From Chloroflexota bacterium (GTDB lineage Bacteria > Chloroflexota > Anaerolineae > Anaerolineales > Villigracilaceae), in contig JACAEM010000003.1 of NCBI GenBank assembly GCA_013388855.1, positions 62,001 to 126,000 of the forward strand: DNA of 64,000 nt. Direction: 5' to 3'. Positions 26,761 through 35,408 of the stretch are shown in pieces. Each line of letters opens with the position of its first letter. Position 1 is the first letter of the stretch. The position numbers were made by a program, and so were the translations under genes. The notes beneath the pieces were generated by a model, which saw only the letters and a list, made by a program, of their open reading frames with translations, was not told where the DNA came from and searched no databases.

Positions 26761-28239
26761 ATGCGCATCCCGCTTGACCGGCAAAGTGAAACCCCGCTAT
26801 ATCAGCAGATTGAATCCTATCTGCGGCAGGCGATCCTTTCGGGAAATCTGAGTGCAAATACCCGCCTGCCAGCCTGCCGTCAACTTGCTCATGATCTGGG
26901 GGTGAATCGATCGACGGTTGAAAATGCCTATTCCGCGCTGGAAGCCGACGGGTTGGTCTTCTCCCGCATGGGAAGTGGTACATACGTGCTTCAACAAGAA
27001 ATTCTTCCCGGTACTCCAAGTCAAAGTATTCAGCACCACCTACCCCTATGGCAACAAAGTCTCCACACACACAATAGCATCTCCACATCTGAGATGGTGG
27101 AAGAAATGCTGAAGACTGGAGGACATCCACACCCGATCAATTTTGCCAGTGGTGTCAGCGACGTTCGGGAATTTCCGGCAGAGGAATTTCGCAAAACACT
27201 GCAAACCGTGATGCGGCGCGATCAAATCGACGCCCTGGAATATGGGGAACCCAACGGATATGCTCCGCTACGCGAGGGCATTGCCCACATCCTTGCCAGT
27301 CAAGGATTACAGACCCACCCGGAAAGTATTCTCATTACGGCCGGCTCACAACAGGCAATATTTCTAACATCGCAAGTATTGCTTAAACCGAACGATACGA
27401 TTCTTGTGGAGAACCCCACATACTCTGCAGCCATAGACTTGTTCCGCACATTGGGGTATCAGATTGTTGGCGTTTCCATGGACAATCAGGGCATGCAGGT
27501 TGATCGGCTGGAGAAGCTTTTACAGCAACATCACCCCAAGCTAATTTACACGATACCAAACTTTCATAACCCGACAGGTACATGCTTGAGCAGTATCCGT
27601 CGCCGTCAGTTGATTATGTTGGCAGAACGATATAACGTTCCAATTCTGGAAGATGATTTTGTAGGTGACTTACGTTATGAAGGTCATGCCCAACCTTCCC
27701 TGAAAGCCCTGGACCCGGGCGGACAGGTGATCTATGTTAGCACCTTTTCCAAGATGCTGGTGCCGGGGTTGCGCGTGGGTTTTATCGTTGCAGATGGGCC
27801 TGTCTATGAGAGTTTGCTCAGTTATAAACGACTGAGTGATCTTGCGACGTCCACCTTGATCCAACGTGCATTGGACGCATTCGTTACCGTTGGCAGATAC
27901 CAGACATATCTACATCGTTCCTGTCAGGTTTTTCGCAAAAGACGCGATGCCATGATAAAAGCCATTGAGCGTCACCTGCCATCCAAGGTCTCTTTTGATA
28001 TACCCAGCGGCGGATTGTTCGTCTGGCTGCAACTGCCCAACGGCATATCAGCAAATGAATTACTGCCAATTGCCTGTCAAGAAGGCGTCGCGTTTATTCC
28101 TGGTAACTTTTTTTTCATTGATAACTTACAGGGGGAGGGTTGGATGCGCCTTAATTTTGTATCGCAATCCGTGGAAGATATTGAAGAAGGCATCAAGCGG
28201 CTGGGGGCGGCGATTCGCAAATTGAGGACACTTAAATAA
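26761..28239 (+). CDS. pdxR: MocR/PdxR-type GntR-aminotransferase regulator
   Basis: 492 residues. An N-terminal winged helix (LYQQIESYLRQAILSG, RQLAHDLGVNRSTVENAY) is fused to a class I aminotransferase-like domain. The PLP-binding lysine is in VSTFSKMLVPGLRVGF, with NPTYSAAIDLF and IPNFHNPTG nearby. Such proteins sense PLP and control its synthesis. Divergent from pdxST, with shared operator-like repeats between them, so assignment as PdxR is well supported. CGGAG is at Shine-Dalgarno distance. AT-richer than the genes to its left. Confidence 0.88.
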   Translation: MRIPLDRQSETPLYQQIESYLRQAILSGNLSANTRLPACRQLAHDLGVNRSTVENAYSALEADGLVFSRMGSGTYVLQQEILPGTPSQSIQHHLPLWQQSLHTHNSISTSEMVEEMLKTGGHPHPINFASGVSDVREFPAEEFRKTLQTVMRRDQIDALEYGEPNGYAPLREGIAHILASQGLQTHPESILITAGSQQAIFLTSQVLLKPNDTILVENPTYSAAIDLFRTLGYQIVGVSMDNQGMQVDRLEKLLQQHHPKLIYTIPNFHNPTGTCLSSIRRRQLIMLAERYNVPILEDDFVGDLRYEGHAQPSLKALDPGGQVIYVSTFSKMLVPGLRVGFIVADGPVYESLLSYKRLSDLATSTLIQRALDAFVTVGRYQTYLHRSCQVFRKRRDAMIKAIERHLPSKVSFDIPSGGLFVWLQLPNGISANELLPIACQEGVAFIPGNFFFIDNLQGEGWMRLNFVSQSVEDIEEGIKRLGAAIRKLRTLK

Positions 28240-28251
28240 TTTATCTCATGC

Positions 28252-28280
28252 AACAGGCGCCTACAAGCGTCTGTTCGTTT
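28252..28280 (+). terminator. Probable terminator after pdxR
   Basis: AACAGGCGC and GCGTCTGTT pair (one G-T) around CTACAA, then CGTTT. Confidence 0.6.
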
Positions 28281-28302
28281 AAAAAGCATGCTCGCAGGAC
28301 CC

Positions 28303-28363
28303 TTGACAAAACGAATTATCTGAATACAATTATTACAATGATACAATTATTACAATGATACAA
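28303..28363 (+). promoter_or_regulatory. Promoter with 17-bp tandem operator repeats
   Basis: TTGACA (28303-28308), 16-base spacer, TACAAT (28325-28330). A 17-base unit, ATACAATTATTACAATG, is repeated exactly at 28324-28340 and 28341-28357, then ATACAA begins a third. The repeats cover the -10 and start region of the GntR gene, the position expected of a repressor site. Confidence 0.7.
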
Positions 28364-28373
28364 AGAGACATTT

Positions 28374-28793
28374 ATGGCGCATCAGAAGCTAATACTTCAA
28401 ATAGATTTTCGCTCGGGACTTCCCATCTATACACAGATTGTCAATCAGATTCAGGCTCAGATCGCCAGTGGCATACTCAAACCAGGTGATCAACTTCCGA
28501 CCGTGCGGGCGCTTGCTGAGGAATTACGCGTCAATTTCAACACGGTGGCACGTGCATATCGTATTTTGGATGAGGCTAGAATTATTTCCACGCAGCAAGG
28601 GCGCGGCACATACATCACAGAAATTCCACCGCCGCATATTAACGAGAAGCTGCGCAAAGAAACACTGGAGGCGCTGACGCATCGATACATCAGTGAAGCG
28701 ATGAGGTTGGAGTTCTCAAAGAGTGAGATCCGCCAAATGGTCAGTGACCAGATCAAAGTTTGGAATGAAGCGGATAAGTCCGAGAATGAATAG
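28374..28793 (+). CDS. GntR-family regulator, YtrA/YhcF type
   Basis: 139 residues. The winged helix occupies residues 10-80 (PIYTQIVNQIQAQIASGILK, VRALAEELRVNFNTVARAY). Only a short helical tail follows, with no ligand domain, as in the YtrA subfamily, which usually controls ABC transporters next to it. It heads an operon containing an ABC transporter and probably represses it through the tandem repeats overlapping its promoter. Confidence 0.88.
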   Translation: MAHQKLILQIDFRSGLPIYTQIVNQIQAQIASGILKPGDQLPTVRALAEELRVNFNTVARAYRILDEARIISTQQGRGTYITEIPPPHINEKLRKETLEALTHRYISEAMRLEFSKSEIRQMVSDQIKVWNEADKSENE

Positions 28794-28806
28794 AAAAGGA
28801 GAATGA

Positions 28807-29751
28807 ATGGATACTAAATTTATTAAATCTGCTTTGGAAAAGAAAAAGAGTCAGAAAGCAGATCAGCATATTCCAGCAATCGCCGGCACTATCTTTGGGA
28901 TCATGCTGGTGATCGCAGTTTTGGGAGCCGTCTTTGGAAGCGGAAGGTACAGTGATGTTGTACTCGGTACATGGGTGCTTGGCTGGACGTTGATCGGCAC
29001 CTATATTCTTTTTGCCTTGAAAGTTGCATCGCAATGGGAAAAGGCGGTCGTGCTGCGACTAGGTAAATTCCACGGCCTGAAAGGACCTGGAGCGTTTTGT
29101 ATTATTCCAATCATAGATACTACACCAACCTGGATCGATCATCGTGTGATGGTCACGCCATTTGCAGCGCAAAAAACGCTGACAAAGGACACTGTGCCTG
29201 TGGATGTGGATGCCGTGTTGTTTTGGGTTGTGTGGGATGCCGAAAAAGCCGCTCTCGAGGTAAAAAACTACGAAGCCGCCGTAGACTGGGCGGCACAAAC
29301 GGCCCTGCGCGACATTATCGGGCGCATGATGCTGGCAGACATCCTTGTTGGGCGCAGTTCACTGGATAAGGAACTGCAGCAGGTCATCGACGAACGCACC
29401 ACGCCCTGGGGCGTGACCGTGCAGTCTGTGGAGATTCGCGACATCGTCATCCCGCAGGAGTTGGAGGATGCCATGTCCCGTCAGGCACAGGCGGAGCGCG
29501 AGCGACAGGCGCGTGTGATCCTTGGCGAATCCGAAAAGCAGATTGCCGAGTCCTTCGCCGAAGCGTCAAAAGCCTATTTGGACAACCCGACCGCCTTACA
29601 CTTGCGAGCCATGAACATGCTCTTCGAGGGTTTGAAGGAGAAAGGCGCCATGGTTATTGTTCCAAGTTCCGCGGTTGACACGATGAATCTTGGCGGACTG
29701 AGCGGCATGATCTCGCTGGCGCAAAATAATGCGCCGAAGGAAAATAAATGA
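28807..29751 (+). CDS. SPFH/band-7 domain protein (slipin)
   Basis: 314 residues. Two N-terminal hydrophobic segments precede the SPFH domain: EKAVVLRLGKFHGLKGPGAF, TKDTVPVDVDAVLFW, LRDIIGRMMLADIL and VEIRDIVIPQELEDAM, then an Ala/Glu/Arg coiled region and PTALHLRAMNML. Stomatin/slipin-like proteins form membrane microdomain assemblies. Second gene of the GntR operon, with AAAGGAG before the ATG. Confidence 0.92.
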   Translation: MDTKFIKSALEKKKSQKADQHIPAIAGTIFGIMLVIAVLGAVFGSGRYSDVVLGTWVLGWTLIGTYILFALKVASQWEKAVVLRLGKFHGLKGPGAFCIIPIIDTTPTWIDHRVMVTPFAAQKTLTKDTVPVDVDAVLFWVVWDAEKAALEVKNYEAAVDWAAQTALRDIIGRMMLADILVGRSSLDKELQQVIDERTTPWGVTVQSVEIRDIVIPQELEDAMSRQAQAERERQARVILGESEKQIAESFAEASKAYLDNPTALHLRAMNMLFEGLKEKGAMVIVPSSAVDTMNLGGLSGMISLAQNNAPKENK

Positions 29752-29786
29752 AATAAGATGCCGTTTTCCATGTAAAGGAGAATGAA

Positions 29787-30437
29787 ATGAATACCCGCAC
29801 CACTATCATTATCGTTTTGATCTTACTTGCCACGGCCGTGCTTGCAGGACTCCTGCTTTGGAATCGACTGCCAGCCCAAATGGCTTCCCATTGGAACGAA
29901 AACGACCAGGTGGACGGCTACATGCCCAAATTCTGGGGCGTGTTTCTCATGCCGCTCGTGACACTGGGATTGTTCCTGCTATTTCTGGTCATCCCAAACA
30001 TTGACCCGAATAAAGCGAACATCGCCAAGTTCCGCGAGTCGTTCAACCTGTTCATCGTGCTGTTCGTCGTCTTCATGCTATACATCCACGGGCTGACGCT
30101 GGCATGGAGCCTCGGCTACACGGGTTTCAAAATGAGTCAGGCAATGTTGCCCGCCATGGGCTTGCTGTTTATCCTGATCGGCTCGATGTTACGCCAGGCA
30201 AAGCGCAATTGGTTCATCGGCATCCGCACACCATGGACATTGAGCAGCGACGCTGTCTGGGACAAGACACACCGGATTGGCAGCGTACTATTCATGTTCT
30301 CCGGTGTGCTGGCATTCATTGGCAGCTTCTTTGGCGGGATGCTCGCCTTCTGGCTTCTCTTCGTACCACTGATAGGTTCGACCCTCTTCCTGCTTGTATA
30401 CTCGTACGTGATGTACCAGCGCGAAATGAGGGCATAA
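29787..30437 (+). CDS. SdpI/DUF1648 family membrane protein
   Basis: 216 residues, about six membrane helices. The N-terminal DUF1648 module reads LPAQMASHWNENDQVDGY; the SdpI module contains RNWFIGIRTPWTLSSD and VWDKTHRIG. In Bacillus subtilis SdpI is the immunity protein against the toxin SdpC and also a signalling protein; whether that role applies here is unknown. Precedes an ABC transporter in the operon, suggesting a membrane-stress or antimicrobial-peptide response. AAAGGAG is before the ATG. Confidence 0.88.
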   Translation: MNTRTTIIIVLILLATAVLAGLLLWNRLPAQMASHWNENDQVDGYMPKFWGVFLMPLVTLGLFLLFLVIPNIDPNKANIAKFRESFNLFIVLFVVFMLYIHGLTLAWSLGYTGFKMSQAMLPAMGLLFILIGSMLRQAKRNWFIGIRTPWTLSSDAVWDKTHRIGSVLFMFSGVLAFIGSFFGGMLAFWLLFVPLIGSTLFLLVYSYVMYQREMRA

Positions 30438-30462
30438 CCAAACACGCATAGGCTATCTGCTT

Positions 30463-30478
30463 TGTTTCACATGAAACA
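30463..30478. promoter_or_regulatory. parS-like ParB site (1 mismatch)
   Basis: TGTTTCACATGAAACA differs by one base from the widely conserved parS consensus TGTTTCACGTGAAACA. It lies in the gap between the SdpI-like gene and the ABC ATPase. Paired with the site at 31197. Confidence 0.65.
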
Positions 30479-30492
30479 TGGAAAGGCGGAAA

Positions 30493-31425
30493 ATGTCCAT
30501 CATCGAAGTCAACAACCTGCGACGCACCTTTAGCGAACATGTCGCAGTAGACGAGATGACGTTCAATGTCGAATCTGGAGAAGTCTTTGGGCTGCTCGGC
30601 CCCAACGGGGCTGGAAAAACCACCACAGTTCGACTCCTTAACGGAATCCTGCCTCCGTCCAATGGCACGGCGCGCGTCTTTGGGCTTGATCCCGCGACAC
30701 AAGGTGAGATGATCCGCCGCGGGACGGGAGTCTTGACTGAAACCCCGGCTCTGTACGAACGATTATCTGCGCACGAGAATCTGAAATTTTTTGCCACACT
30801 ACAGGCGATCCCCGCAACGGACATAAACCGCCGCGTGGATGAGATACTCGAATTCTTCGACCTGTCATCCCGCGCCAAGGACAAGGTTGAGACGTTCAGC
30901 AAAGGAATGAAACAACGCCTGGCCTTGGCACGGGCGTTGATCCACAAGCCTCCGCTGTTGTTTCTCGACGAACCGACGTCGGGACTCGACCCTGAAGCCG
31001 CACAACAAGTCAACGACCTGATCTCCAACCTCAGCCGCGCCAACGGGCAGACGGTGATGCTGGCAACACACAATCTCGTTGAAGCACAGCGTTTATGTGA
31101 TCGCGTTGCTGTGATAAACAAAGGCAGGATTTTGGCACTGGGGAGTCTTAATGAACTTGCGCGCAAATTATGGCCCGTCACATGGGTAGACATCACGTTT
31201 CACGTGAAACCAAGAGGCGATATCGCAGGGAGCCTCAAGTCCAGCCGAGGTGTGATCCGGGTGTCAATGGAGGACGAGTCGCTTGCAGTTCAAGTAGAAA
31301 ACGCAGACGTGATTCCCGAAGTTGTCCGTCATCTGGCAAATAAGGGTGAATCTATTTTGCGGGTCAACCCAAGGGACTACACGTTGGAAGATATTTATTT
31401 CGCATTGCAGGCAGGTGAAGCATGA
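30493..31425 (+). CDS. ABC transporter ATP-binding protein
   Basis: 310 residues. Walker A GPNGAGKTTT, signature FSKGMKQRLALARAL, Walker B LLFLDEPTSGLD and switch His in ATHN. A C-terminal ~80-residue domain follows, as in drug or peptide exporters with DUF4162-like tails. The start at 30493 is chosen because AAAGGCGG precedes it; an ATG at 30478 is the alternative and would overlap the parS-like site. Overlaps the permease by 4 bases. Confidence 0.93.
   Translation: MSIIEVNNLRRTFSEHVAVDEMTFNVESGEVFGLLGPNGAGKTTTVRLLNGILPPSNGTARVFGLDPATQGEMIRRGTGVLTETPALYERLSAHENLKFFATLQAIPATDINRRVDEILEFFDLSSRAKDKVETFSKGMKQRLALARALIHKPPLLFLDEPTSGLDPEAAQQVNDLISNLSRANGQTVMLATHNLVEAQRLCDRVAVINKGRILALGSLNELARKLWPVTWVDITFHVKPRGDIAGSLKSSRGVIRVSMEDESLAVQVENADVIPEVVRHLANKGESILRVNPRDYTLEDIYFALQAGEA
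31197..31210. promoter_or_regulatory. parS-like ParB site (14-bp perfect core)
   Basis: GTTTCACGTGAAAC matches the central 14 bases of the parS consensus exactly; only the outermost pair differs. It lies inside the ABC ATPase coding region, where it encodes TFHVK, so it is retained within a gene as many chromosomal parS sites are. Confidence 0.75.
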
Positions 31426-32246
31426 ACTGGCGCTCGATCTGGGCGATTGCCCGCAAGGATTTGAACGAGGTACAACAAAACAAAATGGCATGGGGCCCGG
31501 CAATTGCGTTGCCATTGATCTTCGCCATTCTCATGCCGATATTGTTTTCGACGGTCCCTCAATTTGTCCCGGTGGAAAATGTGCAACGCGAATTAGGGGA
31601 TATTGAAGCAATGTTAAAAAATCTACCACCAAATATGCAGGCAATTTTTAATGGACTGGAATTAGAACAAATGTTCGTATTATATATGACAGCATTTCTT
31701 TTTGCACCGCTGTTCCTCATCATGCCCTTGATGTTTTCTTCAGTGGTTGGAGCAGACTCATTTGTGGGCGAACGCGAGCGCAAAACGATGGAGGCATTAC
31801 TCTACTCCCCCGCCACTGATATGGAACTCTTCCTCGGCAAAGTGCTGGCAGCAGTGATCCCGGCCATCATCCTCTCTTGGTTGACATATTTCGTATATAT
31901 CGTCGTGGTTAACATTGCAAGTTATGGATTGTTACAGCGCATCTGGTTTCCATTACCCACCTGGTGGCCCCTGATGTTTTGGTTGACGCCCGCCTTTGCA
32001 GTACTGGGTATTTCAGTGACCGTGATGATCTCAGCACGTGTCAAAACCTTTATGGAAGCATATCAACTCACCGGATCACTGGTAGTCATTGTGCTTGGAC
32101 TGGTGCTTGGGCAAATCTCCGGAGTCTTATTTCTCGGCGTAGGTACGGTAATGCTGATTGGCACGGTGATTTGGATTGTGAATGCGGTCCTGATCCATCT
32201 GAGCATCCGCAATTTCAAGCGCAGTTCACTGATCGCAAAATTATAG
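31422..32246 (+). CDS. ABC-2 type permease
   Basis: 274 residues, six membrane segments. N-terminal MNWRSIWAIARKDLNEV and the conserved DSFVGERERKTMEALLYSP mark the NatB/ABC-2 permease family. Its ATG overlaps the ATPase stop (ATGA), so the pair forms one exporter. The stretch around 31590-31700 is AT-rich compared with the flanks. Substrate unknown. Confidence 0.9.
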   Translation: MNWRSIWAIARKDLNEVQQNKMAWGPAIALPLIFAILMPILFSTVPQFVPVENVQRELGDIEAMLKNLPPNMQAIFNGLELEQMFVLYMTAFLFAPLFLIMPLMFSSVVGADSFVGERERKTMEALLYSPATDMELFLGKVLAAVIPAIILSWLTYFVYIVVVNIASYGLLQRIWFPLPTWWPLMFWLTPAFAVLGISVTVMISARVKTFMEAYQLTGSLVVIVLGLVLGQISGVLFLGVGTVMLIGTVIWIVNAVLIHLSIRNFKRSSLIAKL

Positions 32247-32255
32247 GAGGACGAA

Positions 32256-32474
32256 ATGGCAGATGAAATCAAACAATGGGAATATCGGGTTCAAACTATT
32301 GGCAGTATCTTCGGCACAAAGGATGAATTGATTCAGTCCACCCTAGACGAATGGGGGATGGAAGGCTGGGAGGCGGTCAATGTCTTCACTCCTGAAAATA
32401 GCGGCAAGATCACCATCGTTGCCAAGCGCCTATTGACCGACCGCATACGCCGTATGAGGTCAATACCCTCATAG
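32256..32474 (+). CDS. DUF4177-like small protein
   Basis: 72 residues. The pattern WEYRVQTIG, LDEWGMEGWEAVNVFTPE and TIVAKRLL fits the small DUF4177 fold. Function unknown. Last gene of the GntR-slipin-SdpI-ABC operon, with AGGAGG before the ATG and a strong terminator downstream. Confidence 0.75.
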   Translation: MADEIKQWEYRVQTIGSIFGTKDELIQSTLDEWGMEGWEAVNVFTPENSGKITIVAKRLLTDRIRRMRSIPS

Positions 32475-32530
32475 CAGAAGGAGAAGAAAATTTAACGGAA
32501 ACAAATCCTCACCCGGAAGGAGGCGAGTTG

Positions 32531-32578
32531 TCATCCGCCCGACACACAATGGTCAGGCGGATGATTTATTTTTTTTAT
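32531..32578 (+). terminator. Intrinsic terminator of the GntR/ABC operon
   Basis: TCATCCGCC (32531-32539) pairs with GGCGGATGA (32556-32564), followed by TTTATTTTTTTT. Confidence 0.88.
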
Positions 32579-32609
32579 AAAATCATAAACCTCCAACATC
32601 CATTCACGA

Positions 32610-32615
32610 TACAAT
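32610..32615 (+). promoter_or_regulatory. Leaderless -10 box
   Basis: TACAAT, 6 bases, then the ATG at 32622. No Shine-Dalgarno. Confidence 0.5.
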
Positions 32616-32621
32616 TGCATC

Positions 32622-34073
32622 ATGCGTACCTTCCGTGATCCAATTTTGACCATTATTCTTCTTGTAAGTGTGGTTTTTGGCACCTTGACGCTCACCCGCG
32701 GACATGATTGGGGTGACGATTTTGCTTCGTATGTCGGACAGGCAAAAAGTATTTGGAATGGCACAACAAATGAGTTCGTCGAACATAACCGTTTTACAAT
32801 CTTTGAATCGTCAATCTTGCTCGGCCCGGTCGCCTATCCATGGGGATACCCGCTGATTCTGGTCCCATCATATGCATTCAAGGGATTGAGCCCGCTCGTA
32901 TTGAAATTGCCAGGGCTGGCTTCTTATCTGGGATTTCTGATCTGCCTCTTTATATTAACGAAGGACCGTTTCACACGGACTGAGAGCCTGCTTCTCGTTT
33001 CCCTGTTCGCGTTCAATCCTCTGCTCCTGGATTTTCTCAACCAGATCACTTCCGATATTCCCTTCCTTTTCCTTTCCACGTTTGTGCTGCTGCTAATGAC
33101 AATAAAAAAGATGCGCAAACCGTTCGATCTTGTGATACTCGGGACATTGATTTCGTTTGCTTTTTTCGTACGTACACAAGGCATACTTCTGCTCTCGACC
33201 TTCCTGCTGGCGGAAATCATTCAACTCTGGAAAGACCGGACTGACCGCGAATTGACAAAAAAACGAGCATGGAATATGTTGATTGTGTCCGGCAGTTTCA
33301 CTCTGTGGTGGGCGATATATGCCATGATCTTTCCTGGCGGAGGAGAATCATATCTCGTTCAATATCGGGATTTTAGATTGGAAACAGTATCCGGTTTCGT
33401 TAGGCTATATTTTTGGGTGTTCAGTCTGTTCTTCGGCCAAACAACAGCTTGGGAATATTTATATTACTTTGTGTTTGTCTTCTTTTTGATCGGAGTATGG
33501 GTCAGGCAGAAAGAAGATGACATATTCATTTTCTATTCCCTGCTCTGGATGCTCCTTATCATCACCTGGCCCTCCTGGCAGGGACCACGCTTCATCTTCC
33601 CGCTGCTGCCAATATTCATGATATTTGCTTTTCAAGGAATGAAGACCGTCGCACAAAGACTAGCCGGGAAATGGCAAATGGTCGGGCAGAAAGTCATTAT
33701 GGCCTTTTGGGTTATTATCACCGGTGTATTCTTATTCACCTCCACTGCCAATGCCTACAACAACATTTCGACTGACCGCGTAACAAACGGTCCATATGAC
33801 CTGCAAAGCACAACCATGTTCGATTACATCAGGGAAAAGACTCCGCCAGATAGTATCATCGTTTTCTTCAAGCCGCGTGCCATGCGACTGTTCACCAACC
33901 GCGATTCATTCATGAGTTTTGAATGTGAAAGACTCCCCTTGGGTGATTACATCGTCCTCAGCAAAAAAGCCGAGAATAGCCAGATCCCCGTTGAACAGAT
34001 TGGTTTCTGTAACCTGCCCTTGGATGACGTGTACGAGAATCGCAGATTCCTCGTGCTCAAAATCCTGAAATAG
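32622..34073 (+). CDS. GT39-like membrane glycosyltransferase family protein
   Basis: 483 residues, about 10 membrane helices. The first outer loop (TRGHDWGDDFASYVGQAKSI) carries the acidic residues typical of ArnT/PMT-like GT-C enzymes, followed by GYPLILVPSYAF. The C-terminal ~100 residues are soluble (IREKTPPDSIIVFFKPRAMR). Likely uses a lipid-linked sugar; the acceptor is unknown. Single-gene unit with its own leaderless-type promoter. Confidence 0.78.
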   Translation: MRTFRDPILTIILLVSVVFGTLTLTRGHDWGDDFASYVGQAKSIWNGTTNEFVEHNRFTIFESSILLGPVAYPWGYPLILVPSYAFKGLSPLVLKLPGLASYLGFLICLFILTKDRFTRTESLLLVSLFAFNPLLLDFLNQITSDIPFLFLSTFVLLLMTIKKMRKPFDLVILGTLISFAFFVRTQGILLLSTFLLAEIIQLWKDRTDRELTKKRAWNMLIVSGSFTLWWAIYAMIFPGGGESYLVQYRDFRLETVSGFVRLYFWVFSLFFGQTTAWEYLYYFVFVFFLIGVWVRQKEDDIFIFYSLLWMLLIITWPSWQGPRFIFPLLPIFMIFAFQGMKTVAQRLAGKWQMVGQKVIMAFWVIITGVFLFTSTANAYNNISTDRVTNGPYDLQSTTMFDYIREKTPPDSIIVFFKPRAMRLFTNRDSFMSFECERLPLGDYIVLSKKAENSQIPVEQIGFCNLPLDDVYENRRFLVLKILK

Positions 34074-34077
34074 GGTC

Positions 34078-34106
34078 TTGAATCCCGGGATTGAAAATAG
34101 TACACT
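34078..34106 (+). promoter_or_regulatory. Complete leaderless promoter of the histidine kinase
   Basis: TTGAAT (34078-34083), 17-base spacer, TACACT (34101-34106), 6 bases, ATG at 34113. The best example in this window of a recognisable -35/-10 pair placed so that transcription starts at the ATG. Confidence 0.65.
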
Positions 34107-34112
34107 ACTTTC

Positions 34113-35360
34113 ATGACAAAGACAGGACAACTTCGAGACCTTTCGCTAAGACATCAACAGCTTCTACGGCTTGTTGAGTTGAGCGTTATCCTCAATTCGA
34201 CACTCGACCTCGACGAACTGCTCCAGCAGATTACCGCCACCGCCACCGAACTTCTGGAATGTGAAGCCGCCTCCATCCTGCTGTACGACGACAAAAATCC
34301 GCGCCTTTATTTTGCTGCCGCCACCGGCTCAGACCCGGCAAAGCTGGCTGAAATTCCCGTTCCAATGGAGGGCAGCATTGCCGGGACAATCTTCCGCACC
34401 AACCAGCCGTTGATTCTCAACAATGTGGAACAGGACCCGCGTCACTTTTCGCAGGTCTCCGACCACATCAAATTCAAAACGCAGACTCTCCTCGGTGTGC
34501 CCATGCCCATCAAGGATCGCACCGTCGGCGTTCTGGAAGCCGTGAATAAACGCGAAGGAGTGTTTACCGAAAGCGATGCAGCGCTCCTTTCCGTGACAGC
34601 CGCACATGCCGCCATCGCCATCAACAATGCACGTCTGCTGGCAACCACGCGTCAGGCGTTGGAAAAGGTCAGGGAAACGAACAGCATCAAGAGCAATTTT
34701 CTGGCACTCGCATCCCACGAATTGCGCACCCCGCTTGGCATCATCATCGGATATGCCACCTTTTTGCAGGAGGAAGCAAAGGGGGAACTTTCTGATCACG
34801 CCCAACAAGTGTTGAACGCCGCATCGCAAATGCGCTCCCTGCTCGACCAAATGAATAACCTGACCCTGCTCCAGGCAGACGAGATGGAGATGCGCCCGCA
34901 GAAAATCTCTGTTCAGGATATTCTGAACTTTGCCTGCGATGAGATCAAATACTTCGCCGCACGCCGGGACCTCAGTCTGGTCTACGCCTTCGAGGACACC
35001 CCCATCTACCTCAACGTGGACCCGGAAAAAACGACACTGGCGTTCGTCAACCTGCTCAATAACGCGATCCGCTTCTCGCCGGAGGGAAGCGAGATTGTCA
35101 TCGGCGCGGTGGAGGATGGGAACAAAGTCATGGCATGGGTGCAGGACCACGGCATCGGCATTCCCACCGATAAACTACAGAAGGTATTTGAAGAGTTTTA
35201 CCAAATCGAACCGCCCAACACACGTCGCTATGGCGGGCTGGGAATCGGACTCACCATTGCCAAAGGATTGATCGAAGTGCAGGGCGGAGCCATCTGGGCC
35301 GAATCCGAAGGAGCGGGCAAAGGTTCAACCTTCAAGGTAGTATTGCCAAAAGCAGAATAA
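34113..35360 (+). CDS. GAF-domain sensor histidine kinase
   Basis: 415 residues. A GAF domain covers residues ~15-180 (ATELLECEAASILLYDD, TLLGVPMPIKDRTVGVLEA). The HisKA helix has the phosphoacceptor in ALASHELRTPLGIIIGY near residue 202. The HATPase domain shows NLLNNAIRFSPEG (N box), DHGIGIP (G1) and RRYGGLGIGLTIAKGL (G2). No membrane segment, so a cytoplasmic sensor. No response regulator is adjacent: an orphan kinase. Confidence 0.93.
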   Translation: MTKTGQLRDLSLRHQQLLRLVELSVILNSTLDLDELLQQITATATELLECEAASILLYDDKNPRLYFAAATGSDPAKLAEIPVPMEGSIAGTIFRTNQPLILNNVEQDPRHFSQVSDHIKFKTQTLLGVPMPIKDRTVGVLEAVNKREGVFTESDAALLSVTAAHAAIAINNARLLATTRQALEKVRETNSIKSNFLALASHELRTPLGIIIGYATFLQEEAKGELSDHAQQVLNAASQMRSLLDQMNNLTLLQADEMEMRPQKISVQDILNFACDEIKYFAARRDLSLVYAFEDTPIYLNVDPEKTTLAFVNLLNNAIRFSPEGSEIVIGAVEDGNKVMAWVQDHGIGIPTDKLQKVFEEFYQIEPPNTRRYGGLGIGLTIAKGLIEVQGGAIWAESEGAGKGSTFKVVLPKAE

Positions 35361-35385
35361 AAAAGCGGCGGACAACATCCGCCGC
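35361..35385 (-). terminator. Terminator of dnaN
   Basis: GCGGCGGA/TCCGCCGC stem with a 5-base loop. On the minus strand it is followed by TTTTTTATT, so it mainly serves dnaN; the kinase on the plus strand ends just before it. Confidence 0.82.
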
Positions 35386-35408
35386 AAACTTTCCAACCTT
35401 CAAAATCG

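Noticed and set aside
30104-30451. Frames opposite or shifted within the SdpI-like and ABC genes
   Set aside because: Their translations lack structure, while the chosen frames carry clear family motifs.
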